Notes: generated by a model from the sequence alone, not told the origin. A stretch of DNA of 64,000 bases from Paenibacillus macerans (GCF_023715465.1 NZ_JAMBOE010000003.1:310001-374000); one strand, 5' to 3'; positions 26,020-36,228 are shown, counted from the stretch's first letter. Numbers and translations are program-made.

Positions 26020-27378
26020 TTAAAGACGCACCCCTTCCTGTTCCTGATGTTCCGCTGCGAATTGATTGGACGGGCGGGCCAGCCCCAGGTTCTCGCGCAG
26101 GGTCGCACCGCGATATTCGGTATGAAACAGCCCGCGATGCTGAAGCTCGGGAATGACCAGCCTGGCGAAATCCTCGAGTCCTGACGGCAGCGCCTGCGGG
26201 CGAATGACAAACCCGTCACAAGCGCCGCTTACGAACCAGTGCTCCAGCTCATCGGCAACCTGCTCGGCCGTGCCGGCAAAGGTGCGATGCCCGTTGCCTC
26301 CGGAGACTCGCTCAATCAACTGGCGGATCGTAAGCCTCTCGGCTTCGATCATATTTTTCATCAACTCGAAGCGGCTCCGGTTTTCATTAATCGTGGCCGG
26401 ATCCGGAAGCTCCGGCACAGGACCGTCAAGCGGGTAGGAGAACAGGTCCACCTTCAGCCGCTTGGACAGCCGATGCAGCCCCAATTCGGGAATGATGGAT
26501 TCGCGCAGCTCGGCCTCTTTTTCCCTGGCTTCCGATTCGGTGGCGCCGACAATGACACTGAAGCCCGGCACGATTTTCACATCATCGGGGTTGCGCCCAT
26601 ATTTAATGACCCGGGATTTCACGTCCGTATAGAAGGCCTGGGCATCCTCCAATGTCTGTTGGGCCGTATAGACCAATTCCCCGATGCGCGCCGCAAGCTC
26701 CTTGCCGTCTTCCGAGGAACCGGCCTGGGCCAATACCGGATAACCTTGGGGCGGCCGCGGCAAATTCAAAGGACCTTCCACCCCAAAGATATCGCTTCGG
26801 TGTCCTACCGTGTGAATACGGTCCACATCCGCATAGATCCCTCCGGCTTTGTCAAAGAGCGGCGCCTCATCCTCCCAGCTGTCCCACAGCTTGGTCGCAA
26901 GTTCTACAAACTCCAGCGCGCGCTCATATCTCTCGGTATGCTCGAAATTACGTTCCCGGCCAAAATTGAGATGCGTCTTCCCGATGCCGGTGGTGACGAT
27001 GTTCCAGCCCGCGCGCCCGCCGCTGAGATGATCCAGGGAAGCGAACAGTCTGGCAGTATGATAGGGCTCCGTATAGGAAGTGGATACGGTTGCCACAAGC
27101 CCGATCCGGTTGGTTACCGCCGCCAGGGCGGATAGCAGTGTATAAGGCTCCAGGCGGTTCAGCGCCTGGAATTTCACATTTTCCCCCAACTCATAACCAT
27201 CCGCCAAAAATACGGTGTGAAACTTGGCTTGTTCGGCAAGCTGCGCCATTTTTTTGTACAAGGAAAACTGCGTGACCCCTTCAGGCTCGGCTGAAGGCAG
27301 CCTCCAGGCGGTCTCATGAAAACCGGTGCTGTTCATAAAAAAATTCAATATCATCTGGCGATTCCGATGCGTGCTCAT
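26020..27378 (-). CDS. FMNH2-dependent monooxygenase, NtaA/SnaA/SoxA group, second member
   Basis: The protein has 452 residues from the ATG at 27378 (AAGGAGCAA before it; the open frame upstream overlaps the ABC ATPase gene and is not needed). It shares the group layout with the next gene: ILNFFMNSTGFHETAWRLP, ELATKLWDSWEDEA, SDIFGVEGPLNLPRPPQGYPVLAQAGSSEDGKELAARIGELVYTAQQ, SGGNGHRTFAGT. The two are clearly paralogous but diverged, suggesting different substrates or successive steps. The operon context (dipeptide-type ABC, OsmC, LysR) resembles organosulfur utilisation loci; that link is inference. Confidence 0.9.
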   Translation of the reverse strand: MSTHRNRQMILNFFMNSTGFHETAWRLPSAEPEGVTQFSLYKKMAQLAEQAKFHTVFLADGYELGENVKFQALNRLEPYTLLSALAAVTNRIGLVATVSTSYTEPYHTARLFASLDHLSGGRAGWNIVTTGIGKTHLNFGRERNFEHTERYERALEFVELATKLWDSWEDEAPLFDKAGGIYADVDRIHTVGHRSDIFGVEGPLNLPRPPQGYPVLAQAGSSEDGKELAARIGELVYTAQQTLEDAQAFYTDVKSRVIKYGRNPDDVKIVPGFSVIVGATESEAREKEAELRESIIPELGLHRLSKRLKVDLFSYPLDGPVPELPDPATINENRSRFELMKNMIEAERLTIRQLIERVSGGNGHRTFAGTAEQVADELEHWFVSGACDGFVIRPQALPSGLEDFARLVIPELQHRGLFHTEYRGATLRENLGLARPSNQFAAEHQEQEGVRL

Positions 27379-27407
27379 TTGCTCCTTCACCTCAGCCTTT
27401 TCTTGGA

Positions 27408-28403
27408 TTATGTCAGCGGAAAGTGACACGCCGCACGGTGACCCGGCGTATGCTCTTTGAATGCAGGCCGCTCGCGCCGGCAAATGTCCTGGGCAGCCGG
27501 GCAGCGCGTATGAAAGCTGCACCCCTCAGGCGGGTTGGCCGGACTGGGAACCTCCCCCTGCAGCACAATACGCTGCTTATTCTCCCGCGGATGCGACACG
27601 GGAATGGCCGACAGCAGCGATCGGGTATACGGATGCAGCGGGCGCTCAAACAATTCATTCCTGCCTGCCAGTTCAACCATTTTGCCCAGGTACATAACGG
27701 CGATCTTGTCGCTGACAAACTTCACCGTGGCCAGACCGTGTGCGATAAACATAAACGTAATGCCATGCTCCCGCTGGAGCTTTTTGAGCAAATTCAGAAT
27801 CTGGGCCTGGATCGATACATCAAGCGCCGATACCGCTTCATCACAGACGATCAGCTTGGGCCTTAAAGCCAGCGCTCTGGCGATGCTGATGCGTTGTCTC
27901 TGCCCGCCGCTGAACTCATGCGGATAGCGGTCCAAATGAAACTCGCGCAGGCCGACGGTTTCCAACAGCTCGATCAGCCGGCTCTCCAAGGACTCCCCTC
28001 TCGGCAGTCCATGGATGCGATACGGCTCGGCGATAATATCCCGAACCTTGAGTCTTGGATTAAGCGAAGAGTATGGATCTTGAAAAATCAGCTGCAGGTC
28101 GGCCCGCGCGCTAAGCAGTTGCCTCTCGGACATACCGGTCAGCTTCCGGCCCTCAAACCATACTTCGCCCCCGGTTGGCTCCTGCAATTGAAGGACCAGT
28201 TGGCCAAGCGTTGACTTGCCGCAGCCCGATTCCCCGACAATGCCCAGCGTTTCTCCTTTGTTCACAACAAAGCTGAGATCATCTACCGCTCGAACGAGCC
28301 CTTTTTGGGTGCCCAGCCAGCCCGTTCTGTAGGGATAATATTTTTTCAGACCGGTTACTTTCAAGAGCGGACTTGCTTCGTTCTCTACAATAGCGCTGCT
28401 CAT
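27408..28403 (-). CDS. Oligopeptide/nickel-type ABC ATPase, DppF/OppF group
   Basis: The protein has 331 residues. The ATG at 28403 overlaps the preceding ATPase stop as ATGA. Walker [12 protein letters not shown], the LSEQ-loop-type signature [15 protein letters not shown], Walker [14 protein letters not shown] and the C-terminal oligopeptide-type extension with cysteines ([18 protein letters not shown]) are present. That Cys-rich tail matches the Fe-S or structural motif common to DppD/DppF proteins. It forms the ATPase pair with the upstream gene. Confidence 0.92.
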   Translation of the reverse strand: MSSAIVENEASPLLKVTGLKKYYPYRTGWLGTQKGLVRAVDDLSFVVNKGETLGIVGESGCGKSTLGQLVLQLQEPTGGEVWFEGRKLTGMSERQLLSARADLQLIFQDPYSSLNPRLKVRDIIAEPYRIHGLPRGESLESRLIELLETVGLREFHLDRYPHEFSGGQRQRISIARALALRPKLIVCDEAVSALDVSIQAQILNLLKKLQREHGITFMFIAHGLATVKFVSDKIAVMYLGKMVELAGRNELFERPLHPYTRSLLSAIPVSHPRENKQRIVLQGEVPSPANPPEGCSFHTRCPAAQDICRRERPAFKEHTPGHRAACHFPLT

Positions 28404-29383
28404 GATTCCCCTCCCTGAATCAGCGGGTAAAAACATCTCACCGCATGGTCCGGATGCACCCGCTCCAGCTCCGGCTTCTCCGTTTCGCACCGTTTGACCG
28501 CATAGGGACATCTCCGCTGAAAGGCGCAGCCGCGCGGGAGCTCGTGCAGTCCCGGAACCGATCCTTTGATGGAATACAGCTCCTCCTGCTCCTCATGAAT
28601 CCGGGGAAGCGACCTGAGCAGGCCGGATGTATACGGATGCAGCGGCTCGTCGAACAGCCTACTAACCGGCGCTTCCTCGACAATCTCGCCGGCGTACATG
28701 ACCATGACCCGGTCCGCCATCTCGGCAACAATCCCTAGGTCATGGGTGATCAGAATTACGCCCATATCCCGGCTGCCGCTCAGTTCCTTGATGGTTTCAA
28801 GGATCTGGGCCTGAACGGTAACATCCAGCGCCGTGGTCGGCTCATCCGCAATCAGCAGACTGGGGTTGCAGGATAAAGCAGAGGCAATCATCACGCGCTG
28901 CCGCATCCCGCCCGACAGCTGATGGGGAAAATAATGCACCGCTTTTTCCGGACTCGGAATACCGACGATCCGCAGCAGCTCCATGCTTTGAAGCCTGGCC
29001 TCTTTCCGGCTTAAGCCCGCGTGCGTTCGCAGCGCCTCCGCGATTTGGCTGCCGACGGTAAATACAGGATTCAGTGAAGTCATCGGCTCTTGAAAAATCA
29101 TCGATATTTCGCTGCCGCGGATTTTTCTCATTTCGTGTTTGCTCAGATCCAGCAGGTTGCGCCCTTTCAGCCTGATCTCGCCGGCAGTTTCCCGGCCGGG
29201 TGAGTCGAGAAGACCGATAATCGACAGGGATGTCACACTTTTGCCTGAACCCGATTCTCCGACAATGCAGAGCGTCTCGCCTCTTTTTACCTGAAATGAA
29301 ATCCGGTTTACTGCAGGAACGAGACCCTCCCTTGTCCTGAAAGACGTGCGCAGCTCCTTCACTTCCAGCAGCACTTCGGGCAT
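28400..29383 (-). CDS. Oligopeptide/nickel-type ABC ATPase, DppD/OppD group
   Basis: The protein has 327 residues. Walker [15 protein letters not shown], signature [15 protein letters not shown], Walker [21 protein letters not shown], and the Cys-containing tail [17 protein letters not shown] are present. It hydrolyses ATP together with DppF to drive import through the DppB/DppC pore. It starts 45 bp after the permease gene and is translationally coupled to the next ATPase. Confidence 0.93.
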   Translation of the reverse strand: MPEVLLEVKELRTSFRTREGLVPAVNRISFQVKRGETLCIVGESGSGKSVTSLSIIGLLDSPGRETAGEIRLKGRNLLDLSKHEMRKIRGSEISMIFQEPMTSLNPVFTVGSQIAEALRTHAGLSRKEARLQSMELLRIVGIPSPEKAVHYFPHQLSGGMRQRVMIASALSCNPSLLIADEPTTALDVTVQAQILETIKELSGSRDMGVILITHDLGIVAEMADRVMVMYAGEIVEEAPVSRLFDEPLHPYTSGLLRSLPRIHEEQEELYSIKGSVPGLHELPRGCAFQRRCPYAVKRCETEKPELERVHPDHAVRCFYPLIQGGES

Positions 29384-29428
29384 ACTCTCATCTCCTCCCT
29401 GATTGGATTAACCCGCACGCCGCATGTT

Positions 29429-30352
29429 CTATTTCAGTTTGGGATCCAGCCAGTCACGCAGCCAATCCCCCACAAAAATAATCGCCAGCACCGTAAGTGT
29501 GATGGCAAGACCGGGAAAAGTCGCCACCCACCAGCTTGTCGCCAAATACTGCCTGCCGTCGCTGAGCATGCCTCCCCACGAGACCGCGGGCGGCTGAATA
29601 CCCAGCCCCAAAAAGCTCAGCGCCGCTTCGGATATAATGACTCTGCCCACGCTCAGCGTAGCAATCACGATAAAAGAGGACATAATGTTCGGAAGGACAT
29701 GGACGCCCATAATCCGGAGCGCTTTGGCTCCGCTGACGCGGGCTGCCCGCACATAATCGCGCTCGCGAACGCTCAGCACTTCACTGCGGACCAGCCGGGT
29801 ATAATTGACCCATCCGGTGATTCCAATGACAAAGATCAGGGTGCCGAGCCCGTCGCCAAGCACCAGCATAAACAGCATCATGAACAAAATAGCCGGGATC
29901 GAGACAAATGCATCCGTCACCCGCATAATGACGGCATCGACCCATGAACCGTAATAACCGGCTAACAAACCGAGCGCGATGCCGATAAGGCCCGAGATCG
30001 CCACGGAGCAGAAACCGACGATGAGCGACACGCGGGATCCGTAGACGATCCTGCTCCATATATCCCGGCCCAGCCCGTCGGTCCCCAGCATATATTCCTG
30101 TGAGCCGCCCTCCTCCCAGGCCGGGGGAAGCAGCTTCTGCGCGATAGCGGCTTTTGCCGGATCATGGGGCGCAATATAAGGGGCCGCCAGCGATATCGAT
30201 ACGATCAATAGCAGCATGATCAAACCGACGGCGCCGGTCTTGCTTTTAAATAATCGCTTCATGCCCTCCCCCGGCTTACGAGTGTCTGTATGGGAGGACA
30301 GAGCAGGCAAGGCCGGAGAAGCTTCTGCCTGAACGGATTCGGCCATTTCCAT
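29429..30352 (-). CDS. ABC permease, DppC/OppC type
   Basis: The protein has 307 residues. A polar N-terminus is followed by a first membrane segment near residue 35 (GAVGLIMLLLIVSISLAAPYIAP), the DppC-type loop MLGTDGLGRDIWSRIVYGSRVSL and the EAA loop RERDYVRAARVSGAKALRIMGVHVLPNI. Six segments in total. It lies between the binding-protein and ATPase genes. Confidence 0.92.
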   Translation of the reverse strand: MEMAESVQAEASPALPALSSHTDTRKPGEGMKRLFKSKTGAVGLIMLLLIVSISLAAPYIAPHDPAKAAIAQKLLPPAWEEGGSQEYMLGTDGLGRDIWSRIVYGSRVSLIVGFCSVAISGLIGIALGLLAGYYGSWVDAVIMRVTDAFVSIPAILFMMLFMLVLGDGLGTLIFVIGITGWVNYTRLVRSEVLSVRERDYVRAARVSGAKALRIMGVHVLPNIMSSFIVIATLSVGRVIISEAALSFLGLGIQPPAVSWGGMLSDGRQYLATSWWVATFPGLAITLTVLAIIFVGDWLRDWLDPKLK

Positions 30353-30392
30353 CCCCTCCAGTCTCCATGAAAAATGGTTGTTGCGCTCCGGG

Positions 30393-31934
30393 TTATTCCT
30401 TGAGTGTGATGTCCTCTACATAGAACATTTCGTCCGGACGCGGAGTGAACTTGATTCGGTTATTGACTCCATAGTTGAATTTATTCTGATACAGGAAAAT
30501 TCTCGGGCGATCCTCGGCCAGAATCTTCTGTACTCGCTGATACTGCTTCTCCCTTTCCTTGTCATTCAGATTGACGGCGGCTTGCCGCAGCAGCTCATCC
30601 ACTTCAGGGTTGCTGTAGTCGGTTTGGCCTTTGGCGTTGTCCGATCTGAATATTTCCAGCGGCAGCGGGGCTTCAAACATGGAGTTGCCTTTGCCCTGAA
30701 GCGCCAGCTCCTTAAAGGTGTTGGAATTGTCCTTCTGCTTGTATTGCGTCTGTTCCAAAATTTCAAGATCGACTTTAAAATTGGCCTCCGTCAGATAAGC
30801 GGCAATGGCTTCCGCCACCTCCTTCGTACTGGCCGGACTGCTCAGCGTCAGCTCTACGCCTTCCGGATATCCGGCCTCGGCCAGCAACTGCTTGGCGCGT
30901 TCCGGATCGTAAAGGTTCGTGTCGAACAGATCCGGATTAAAGCCAAGAATGCCCGGGCCAACGGCTTCCTGAGTAGGCACGCCCGCTCCTCCCAGCACAT
31001 TGTCCACCAATGCCTGTTTATCGATGGCAAGCTCAATCGCTTCGCGAACCTTAGGATCAGCCGTGACCGTACCCGGGGTCTGACGTACGAGCAAGCTCTG
31101 AACCCTGGCGCTCTCGAGTTCGGTATAGTAGGTTTTGCCGCTGTCCTTCACCCGCTGAATATCACCCGGCGGAATGATGACCGCGATATCGACGGAGCCG
31201 GTCAAAAGCTCGGAGATGCGTGTTGTCGCTTCGGGTATGGTACGAAAAACAACCCGGTCCCACTTGGGCTCGCCACCGTAATAGTCCGTGTTTTTAACCA
31301 ATTCGACCCGATCGTCTTTAATCCATTGAACAAACTTGTAAGGACCTGTACCCACCGGTGCGCTATTAAAGCCTTCCACGCCTTTCTCCTGGAAATAGGC
31401 CGCCGGCAAAATGCCGGAGCTGATGCGGCTGAGCCTTGACAGCAAAATCGGGTCCGGTTCCTTCGTAATGATATCGACGGTAAAATCGTCAATCACATCC
31501 ACACGGTCAATGATGTTATAGGCGGAATAGTCGATCAGGGACGGATCCCGTGCGACCCGCTCCAGCGTGAATTTCACGTCGGCAGCGGTAAACGGGGCGC
31601 CGTTATGAAATTTGACTCCCTCTCTCAGCTTGAAGCGCCATGTCAAATCGTCCGTTCTTTCCCAGGAGACGGCAAGGCCCGGCAGTTTCTTTTTCGGGTC
31701 GGAGCCATCCTTTTTCACGAGATAATCAAACAGATTGACATGAATCGATTCAACTTGCGTATTGCCGTGGTCATGAACATCAAAAGTAACATTGTCAATG
31801 GTGTTGGCGATGGTCAGCACCTTCTCTCCCGCACTGCCTCTGCCGCTGGCAACACCTCCGCCGTTGCCGCCGCAGCCGGTGATCACCAGTATCCATACGA
31901 GTACGGCCAATGGCATCTTGATCCATCGTTGCAT
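30393..31934 (-). CDS. Peptide/opine/nickel-type solute-binding lipoprotein, family 5
   Basis: The 513-residue precursor starts at the ATG at 31934 (GGCGGGGGAAA upstream); an in-frame upstream start lacks a signal-compatible N-terminus. Signal peptide with lipobox VITGC, lipidated Cys21. Family 5 signatures: WRFKLREGVKFHNGAPFTAADVKFTLERV, APVGTGPYKFVQW, ADPKVREAIELAIDKQALVDNVLGGAGVP and DPERAKQLLAEAGYPEG. It captures ligand outside the membrane for the DppBCDF-like importer. With two flavin monooxygenases and OsmC in the operon, a sulfur-containing peptide or conjugate such as a glutathione derivative is a reasonable guess, not shown. Confidence 0.92.
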   Translation of the reverse strand: MQRWIKMPLAVLVWILVITGCGGNGGGVASGRGSAGEKVLTIANTIDNVTFDVHDHGNTQVESIHVNLFDYLVKKDGSDPKKKLPGLAVSWERTDDLTWRFKLREGVKFHNGAPFTAADVKFTLERVARDPSLIDYSAYNIIDRVDVIDDFTVDIITKEPDPILLSRLSRISSGILPAAYFQEKGVEGFNSAPVGTGPYKFVQWIKDDRVELVKNTDYYGGEPKWDRVVFRTIPEATTRISELLTGSVDIAVIIPPGDIQRVKDSGKTYYTELESARVQSLLVRQTPGTVTADPKVREAIELAIDKQALVDNVLGGAGVPTQEAVGPGILGFNPDLFDTNLYDPERAKQLLAEAGYPEGVELTLSSPASTKEVAEAIAAYLTEANFKVDLEILEQTQYKQKDNSNTFKELALQGKGNSMFEAPLPLEIFRSDNAKGQTDYSNPEVDELLRQAAVNLNDKEREKQYQRVQKILAEDRPRIFLYQNKFNYGVNNRIKFTPRPDEMFYVEDITLKE

Positions 31935-31976
31935 GTTTTCCCCCGCCTTTCTCGAACTGAATGGACCATAGAGCAC

Positions 31977-32897
31977 CTATGAGCTGTATTTGATCCGCGG
32001 ATCGAGCAGTTTATAGGTAATGTCCGTGAACAAATTGATTAAAATGACAATGAATGCTATAACAAACACCGCGGCCTGAATGATCGCCATATCATGCGTA
32101 TTGATCGCCTGGACAATCAACTGCCCCATCCCCGGCCATGAGAATACCGTTTCCGTAACCAGAGAGCCGCTGATCAGATTGGTGAACTGCAATCCGGAGA
32201 TGGTCACGACCGGAATCAGTGCATTGCGCAGGGCATGCTTGCCCAAAACGATCATTTCCCGCAGTCCCTTGCTTCGGGCCGTTCGAATGTAATCCTGACC
32301 GATGATTTCGAGAAAGCTCGATCGAATGAGACGTGTCATTTCCGCCGCAATGCCGGAGCCCAGCGTGAGGGCGGGAAGAATCAAGTGGGACAAGCCGCCT
32401 CTGCCTGACACGGGGGTCCATTCAAGCTCCACGGAGATCAGCAGGATCAGCATGATGCCGACCCAGAAGCTGGGCATCGCTTTGCCGAGAACCGATATGC
32501 CCGAGATCAGCAAATCCAAAAAAGAGTTTCGTCTGACCGCCGACCAGATGCCAAGCGGAATGGATATACAGCACGCCACCGCCATGGAAGCCGCCGCCAG
32601 TTCGAAGCTTGCGGGCAACCTCTCCAAGACAATCGGCAGGGCGGTCTGTCCGTAGCGGAATGAATCCCCGAAATCTCCCTGCAGCAAATTGGATACAAAA
32701 ATTTTATACTGCACCCACAAAGGCTGATTCAGGCCCAGAGCCACCCTTAAGACTTCCCTGTCTTCCGGTGTAGCTGTATCCGGGAGCATCATGGACACGG
32801 GATCACCGGTGACATGCACCAAGACGAATACAATCAGGGTGATGATAAAAAGCACCGGAATCACTTGCAGCAGGGAGCGGATGATATACTTGGCCAT
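31977..32897 (-). CDS. ABC permease, DppB/OppB type
   Basis: The protein has 306 residues. The N-terminal membrane segment (IIRSLLQVIPVLFIITLIVFVLVHVTGDPV) is followed by the DppB-family stretches LGLNQPLWVQYKIFVSNLLQGDFGDSFRYGQ and DYIRTARSKGLREMIVLGKHALRNALIPVVT (EAA loop). Six membrane segments. It is unusual in being separated from DppC by the binding-protein gene. It is 3 bp from the OsmC gene, so co-translated. Confidence 0.92.
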   Translation of the reverse strand: MAKYIIRSLLQVIPVLFIITLIVFVLVHVTGDPVSMMLPDTATPEDREVLRVALGLNQPLWVQYKIFVSNLLQGDFGDSFRYGQTALPIVLERLPASFELAAASMAVACCISIPLGIWSAVRRNSFLDLLISGISVLGKAMPSFWVGIMLILLISVELEWTPVSGRGGLSHLILPALTLGSGIAAEMTRLIRSSFLEIIGQDYIRTARSKGLREMIVLGKHALRNALIPVVTISGLQFTNLISGSLVTETVFSWPGMGQLIVQAINTHDMAIIQAAVFVIAFIVILINLFTDITYKLLDPRIKYSS

Positions 32898-32900
32898 AGG

Positions 32901-33461
32901 CTATTTTCCTTGTGTTGCGGCTTTTTCCCCGGAATCGTTCACAGCGTTCAGCACCACTTCACCCGTAATCGTCTGCGGATTAAGCAGCAAATTATAGATC
33001 GGGCAAACTCGCTCGACGGTTTCGTGAAGGTGCTGAATTCTCTCCGGCTCCTCATTAGAGGTAATATGGATTTTGTAATGAATGTTGTGCGGGTAGATAG
33101 GAACCTCCTCGAAGCCCTCTTGACCGGCCAGGGGATGCTCCTGCCCATGAACTTCAACTTCCAGCGATTCCAGCGAGACCCCCAGCTTGGCAGCCTGAAT
33201 CAGTGTAATATGGGTCAAGCAACTCCCCAGAACGCCTAACTGAATTTCCGGAGATGCCGGTCCAAGACTGTAGCCTGCAAAATTTTCCGGACTATCGCTG
33301 ATAATCTGGAAATCCCGGATGCGAATTTCACGGACTCCGCTCCTCCCTGCCGCACGTACCTTGGCCGAATAGTTTCTGGGCTGGGGATTGGCAAGCGCCT
33401 GCTCATGAAGCTTCTGCGCGGCGGCTCTTTTCTGGACAAGGTATTCGTTTAATGTGGTCAT
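32901..33461 (-). CDS. OsmC-family protein, first gene of the monooxygenase/ABC operon
   Basis: This 186-residue OsmC/Ohr-fold protein is longer than the copy at 23.5 kb and not closely similar to it. The catalytic cysteines are in LGSCLTHITLI and RVCPIYNLL. It is placed at the head of the operon, 270 bp after the LysR gene; that gap holds the operon's promoter. On the minus strand the gap contains ATAGGAATTT, reminiscent of the conserved half of CymR-type sulfur-control sites, but this is only suggestive. Likely role: reduction of hydroperoxide by-products or thiol-linked processing of substrate. Confidence 0.85.
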   Translation of the reverse strand: MTTLNEYLVQKRAAAQKLHEQALANPQPRNYSAKVRAAGRSGVREIRIRDFQIISDSPENFAGYSLGPASPEIQLGVLGSCLTHITLIQAAKLGVSLESLEVEVHGQEHPLAGQEGFEEVPIYPHNIHYKIHITSNEEPERIQHLHETVERVCPIYNLLLNPQTITGEVVLNAVNDSGEKAATQGK

Positions 33462-33731
33462 AGCTGGTTGTCATCTCCTCTTTACTCTTCTTTTTGCTTT
33501 CAACACTGCAGCTTGCGTCACAAAAACCGGAACCCGGGACATTTATTCACCTTTATCCCATGGTTTTAGTTGGTATTAGGACGTGGAATCCCCGCCTTTT
33601 TCATGACACTGCTGCTTAATGTGAAGTTGTTATTCACTTTAACCGAACTGACCCAATAAATAAAATACGAAATCGTGATGACAGACCATATGAAATTCCT
33701 ATGACTATTTTAATGCGAGTTAAACTGCCTC

Positions 33732-34601
33732 TTATAGAGATTTGTTGAAATCGATCGTTTTCATAAAATGCACAAAGGCTCTTACCTGATTAAGCTGCAG
33801 CGATTCCTCATGGTAAAACATGAACGTCCGGCGAATAATGGGTTCGCCCTTCTTGTTTTTAATTTGGATTTGCATCAGCGGCTCCCCGCTAAAATACAAA
33901 CCCGGCATAATGGCGTAACCCAGACCGCTCAGCACCATTTCCCGGGCGGAGTCCGCATGATCCACTTCCATCCCGACCTTGGGCGGCACGGAATAGTGAT
34001 CAGACCACCAATTATCGATTTCGGCCTTCAGCACGAAGTCCGTGATGTAATCGATTCGCGGCCGATCCGGCAGCTCGTCCAGCGTTAAAGGCTCCTTGGA
34101 CACGACACACAGCGTATCCTGGAACAATAAATGCTTCCCCTCATTCCACGTGTAATCGCCCCGAACGAATCCGATATGAATATCGCGATTGAAGATCATG
34201 TTGTGAATGGACTTGCTGCGGCCGGTAATCACCTTATATTCAACCTCAGGATACAACTCCTTGAACATCTTCAGAACCCCGGGAAGCTTGTTTTTCGTAA
34301 AAAAATAGCCGACCCCAAGCCTGAGCGTCCCGGTGACTTGATCGTCCAAATTTAGCAGATCATCTTTGATTTTTTGATATTTCTTGATCATTTCCTCAGC
34401 GGCTTTGGCCATATATTCACCTTGAGGGGTAAAATCCACGCCGCGTCTTCCCCGCTGGACGATCGTAATATCAAATTCCTTCTCGATCTGTTGGATCCGA
34501 GCTGTCAAGGTAGGCTGTGACATGAACAAACTCTGGGCCGTCTTGGTGATGTTCCGATGCTTGTAAAGTTCCTGCAGGATGCGCCAATCCCGGGTTTCCA
34601 A
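33732..34601 (-). CDS. LysR-family regulator, probable activator of the monooxygenase/ABC operon
   Basis: The protein has 289 residues from a TTG at 34601, preceded by GGAGGG at seven bases; this gives the usual LysR length and N-terminus (ETRDWRILQELYKHRNITKTAQSLFMSQPTLTARIQQIEKEF). A second TTG at 34643 lacks a site. The HTH spans about 15-60, the LysR substrate-binding domain about 90-285. It is in the same orientation as, and directly upstream of, the operon it probably controls. The class resembles sulfur/cysteine regulators of Bacilli (CysL/YtlI-like) by overall look only. Confidence 0.87.
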   Translation of the reverse strand: METRDWRILQELYKHRNITKTAQSLFMSQPTLTARIQQIEKEFDITIVQRGRRGVDFTPQGEYMAKAAEEMIKKYQKIKDDLLNLDDQVTGTLRLGVGYFFTKNKLPGVLKMFKELYPEVEYKVITGRSKSIHNMIFNRDIHIGFVRGDYTWNEGKHLLFQDTLCVVSKEPLTLDELPDRPRIDYITDFVLKAEIDNWWSDHYSVPPKVGMEVDHADSAREMVLSGLGYAIMPGLYFSGEPLMQIQIKNKKGEPIIRRTFMFYHEESLQLNQVRAFVHFMKTIDFNKSL

Positions 34602-34744
34602 TTCATATCCCTCCGTTCTGTATATAGCAATCCCTTGGTTCAAAGGAATATTTAAAATAATATATATTACTTCTATTTAAATGTATAGTTTTTAGTATGA
34701 TTGAACCATTTAAAAAGAACAAGAGAGCTTTGATCCGACAAAAC

Positions 34745-34790
34745 AGCGCCGCAAACCTCTATAATCAGGCCGCGGCGCTTCGCTTTTTTT
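34745..34790. terminator. Terminator hairpin with U-run
   Basis: Perfect eight-base stem AGCGCCGC/GCGGCGCT (34745-34752, 34772-34779), followed on the plus strand by TCGCTTTTTTT. The leftward serine hydrolase gene ends about 80 bp to the right, so it probably stops that transcript before the LysR promoter; the better U-run is on the plus strand. Confidence 0.6.
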
Positions 34791-34872
34791 ATTAATACCT
34801 TTCGAACGGAGCAGGTCCGTTTTCTCTCCTATCGGTCAAAAAGTTGAGATTTTTTTCAGCTTAGTCTGAATT

Positions 34873-36036
34873 CTATAAATCAATGCAACCAATCATCAAA
34901 TCATTAATTTTTTGCATTCTTTGAAAATGCTCTAAACCTAGAGTAAACCCGGATCCCAAATAAACGACAGTAAGTTCTCTTTCCGGATCAAACATCATCA
35001 TCGTCGAACCTCCTCCGATCCCCGCAAAGGAATGTGGAGAGGCAAGTTTCCCCGCTGGTGTCAAGTGGTCTCCCTCACCCCTGATGTATCCGCCCGCCAA
35101 TCCAAAATTTGCCTTATTGATCTCAATTCCTAATCGATAACATTCGTTAACGACGCTGAGATTAGGCATATCGCCTGTAAAGTTGTTCATGGCATATTTA
35201 ACCATAGCTGGTGAAAGTATTCTTGCTCCATTATATGTTCCGCCTAAGCGGAGCATTTCTCCAAATTTAAACAGGTCGTATGCTGTGCTGTGAGCATTGC
35301 CAGCAGGAAGCTCTCCAGTATTGAGCTCGTTCAGGAAAACTGCTTTTTTCTGGTTTCTCGTTGGACCATAGCAAAATACTGCTGGAACCCTCCTGGTATC
35401 GTCTATATCCCTTCCAATGCTCGAATCATTCATGCCAAGCGGCGTAAAAATCTCATCTTGTATAATCCGGGTATAACTTCTCTTTTTCTCATCAGTCAGA
35501 ACGAGTAAATGAGCAAGGACTGTAAAAGTAACATATGGCTGATAAACTACTTCTCCGATTTTGTTATTAGGCGTTAATACTGCTGCCGTTTTGGCTATAG
35601 TTTCAATGTTTGTCATATCGCTCATTTTAAGCCCTGGTAAGGGAAAAGGAGTGTTCCAAAGATTAACTTGATGAGTTAATAGTTGAAGGATCGTTAGATT
35701 TGCCTTTCCATTAGCAGCGAATTCGGGGAAGATCTCCGCAACTCTTGTATCTAATCTGAATTTTCCTTGCTCAACTGCCTTAAGAACAGCAACAGCCGTA
35801 ATACTTTTTGTCAGTGACATCAATAAAAACACATCATCAATTTTCGCAGGTCGCTGTTCTTCAATATCCGTACTACCAATTGCTTCGTAATAACATACTT
35901 GTCCTTTTCTGGCTGCTAATACGACAGCTCCATTGGTAACTCCTCCATCAATATCTTTTTGGATATTTTTTGTCACATTTTCAAGACCAATTGAATTCAT
36001 TCCTACACTTTCGGGCGTTACGATTTCAACTTTCAT
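34873..36036 (-). CDS. Serine hydrolase, beta-lactamase class C/EstB-like family
   Basis: The protein has 387 residues from the ATG at 36036 (TTAGGAGGAGAA upstream). The catalytic SxxK is S-L-T-K in LLMSLTKSITAVAVL. A Tyr-containing second region and a C-terminal HSFAGIGGGSTMMMFDPERELTVVYLGSGF stand where KTG-type motifs occur. There is no signal peptide, so it is probably a cytoplasmic esterase or peptidase rather than an antibiotic-resistance lactamase. Codon use is AT-rich compared with flanking genes. It is divergent from a TetR gene, its likely repressor. Confidence 0.85.
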   Translation of the reverse strand: MKVEIVTPESVGMNSIGLENVTKNIQKDIDGGVTNGAVVLAARKGQVCYYEAIGSTDIEEQRPAKIDDVFLLMSLTKSITAVAVLKAVEQGKFRLDTRVAEIFPEFAANGKANLTILQLLTHQVNLWNTPFPLPGLKMSDMTNIETIAKTAAVLTPNNKIGEVVYQPYVTFTVLAHLLVLTDEKKRSYTRIIQDEIFTPLGMNDSSIGRDIDDTRRVPAVFCYGPTRNQKKAVFLNELNTGELPAGNAHSTAYDLFKFGEMLRLGGTYNGARILSPAMVKYAMNNFTGDMPNLSVVNECYRLGIEINKANFGLAGGYIRGEGDHLTPAGKLASPHSFAGIGGGSTMMMFDPERELTVVYLGSGFTLGLEHFQRMQKINDLMIGCIDL

Positions 36037-36102
36037 TATTGTTCTCCTCCTAAGAAATTCATAATTTACTATTCTCACTTGCTTATTTTTTGAGTTATAA
36101 TA

Positions 36103-36116
36103 AACAACATGTTGTT
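36103..36116. promoter_or_regulatory. Candidate operator between serine hydrolase and TetR genes
   Basis: Perfect 14-bp palindrome AACAACATGTTGTT midway in the divergent region. A related half-site GTGTTGTTTA recurs at 36171-36180 nearer the TetR start. The position suits control of both genes. Confidence 0.55.
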
Positions 36117-36228
36117 GTTTAAGATTCTACGTTAAGCCCCAGTCTTATTCAACAATCAATATCGTTTGATGTGTTGTTTACGCCACACCATTAGGAAATG
36201 TGTTTAATAAAAATTAGGAGGAAATAAC

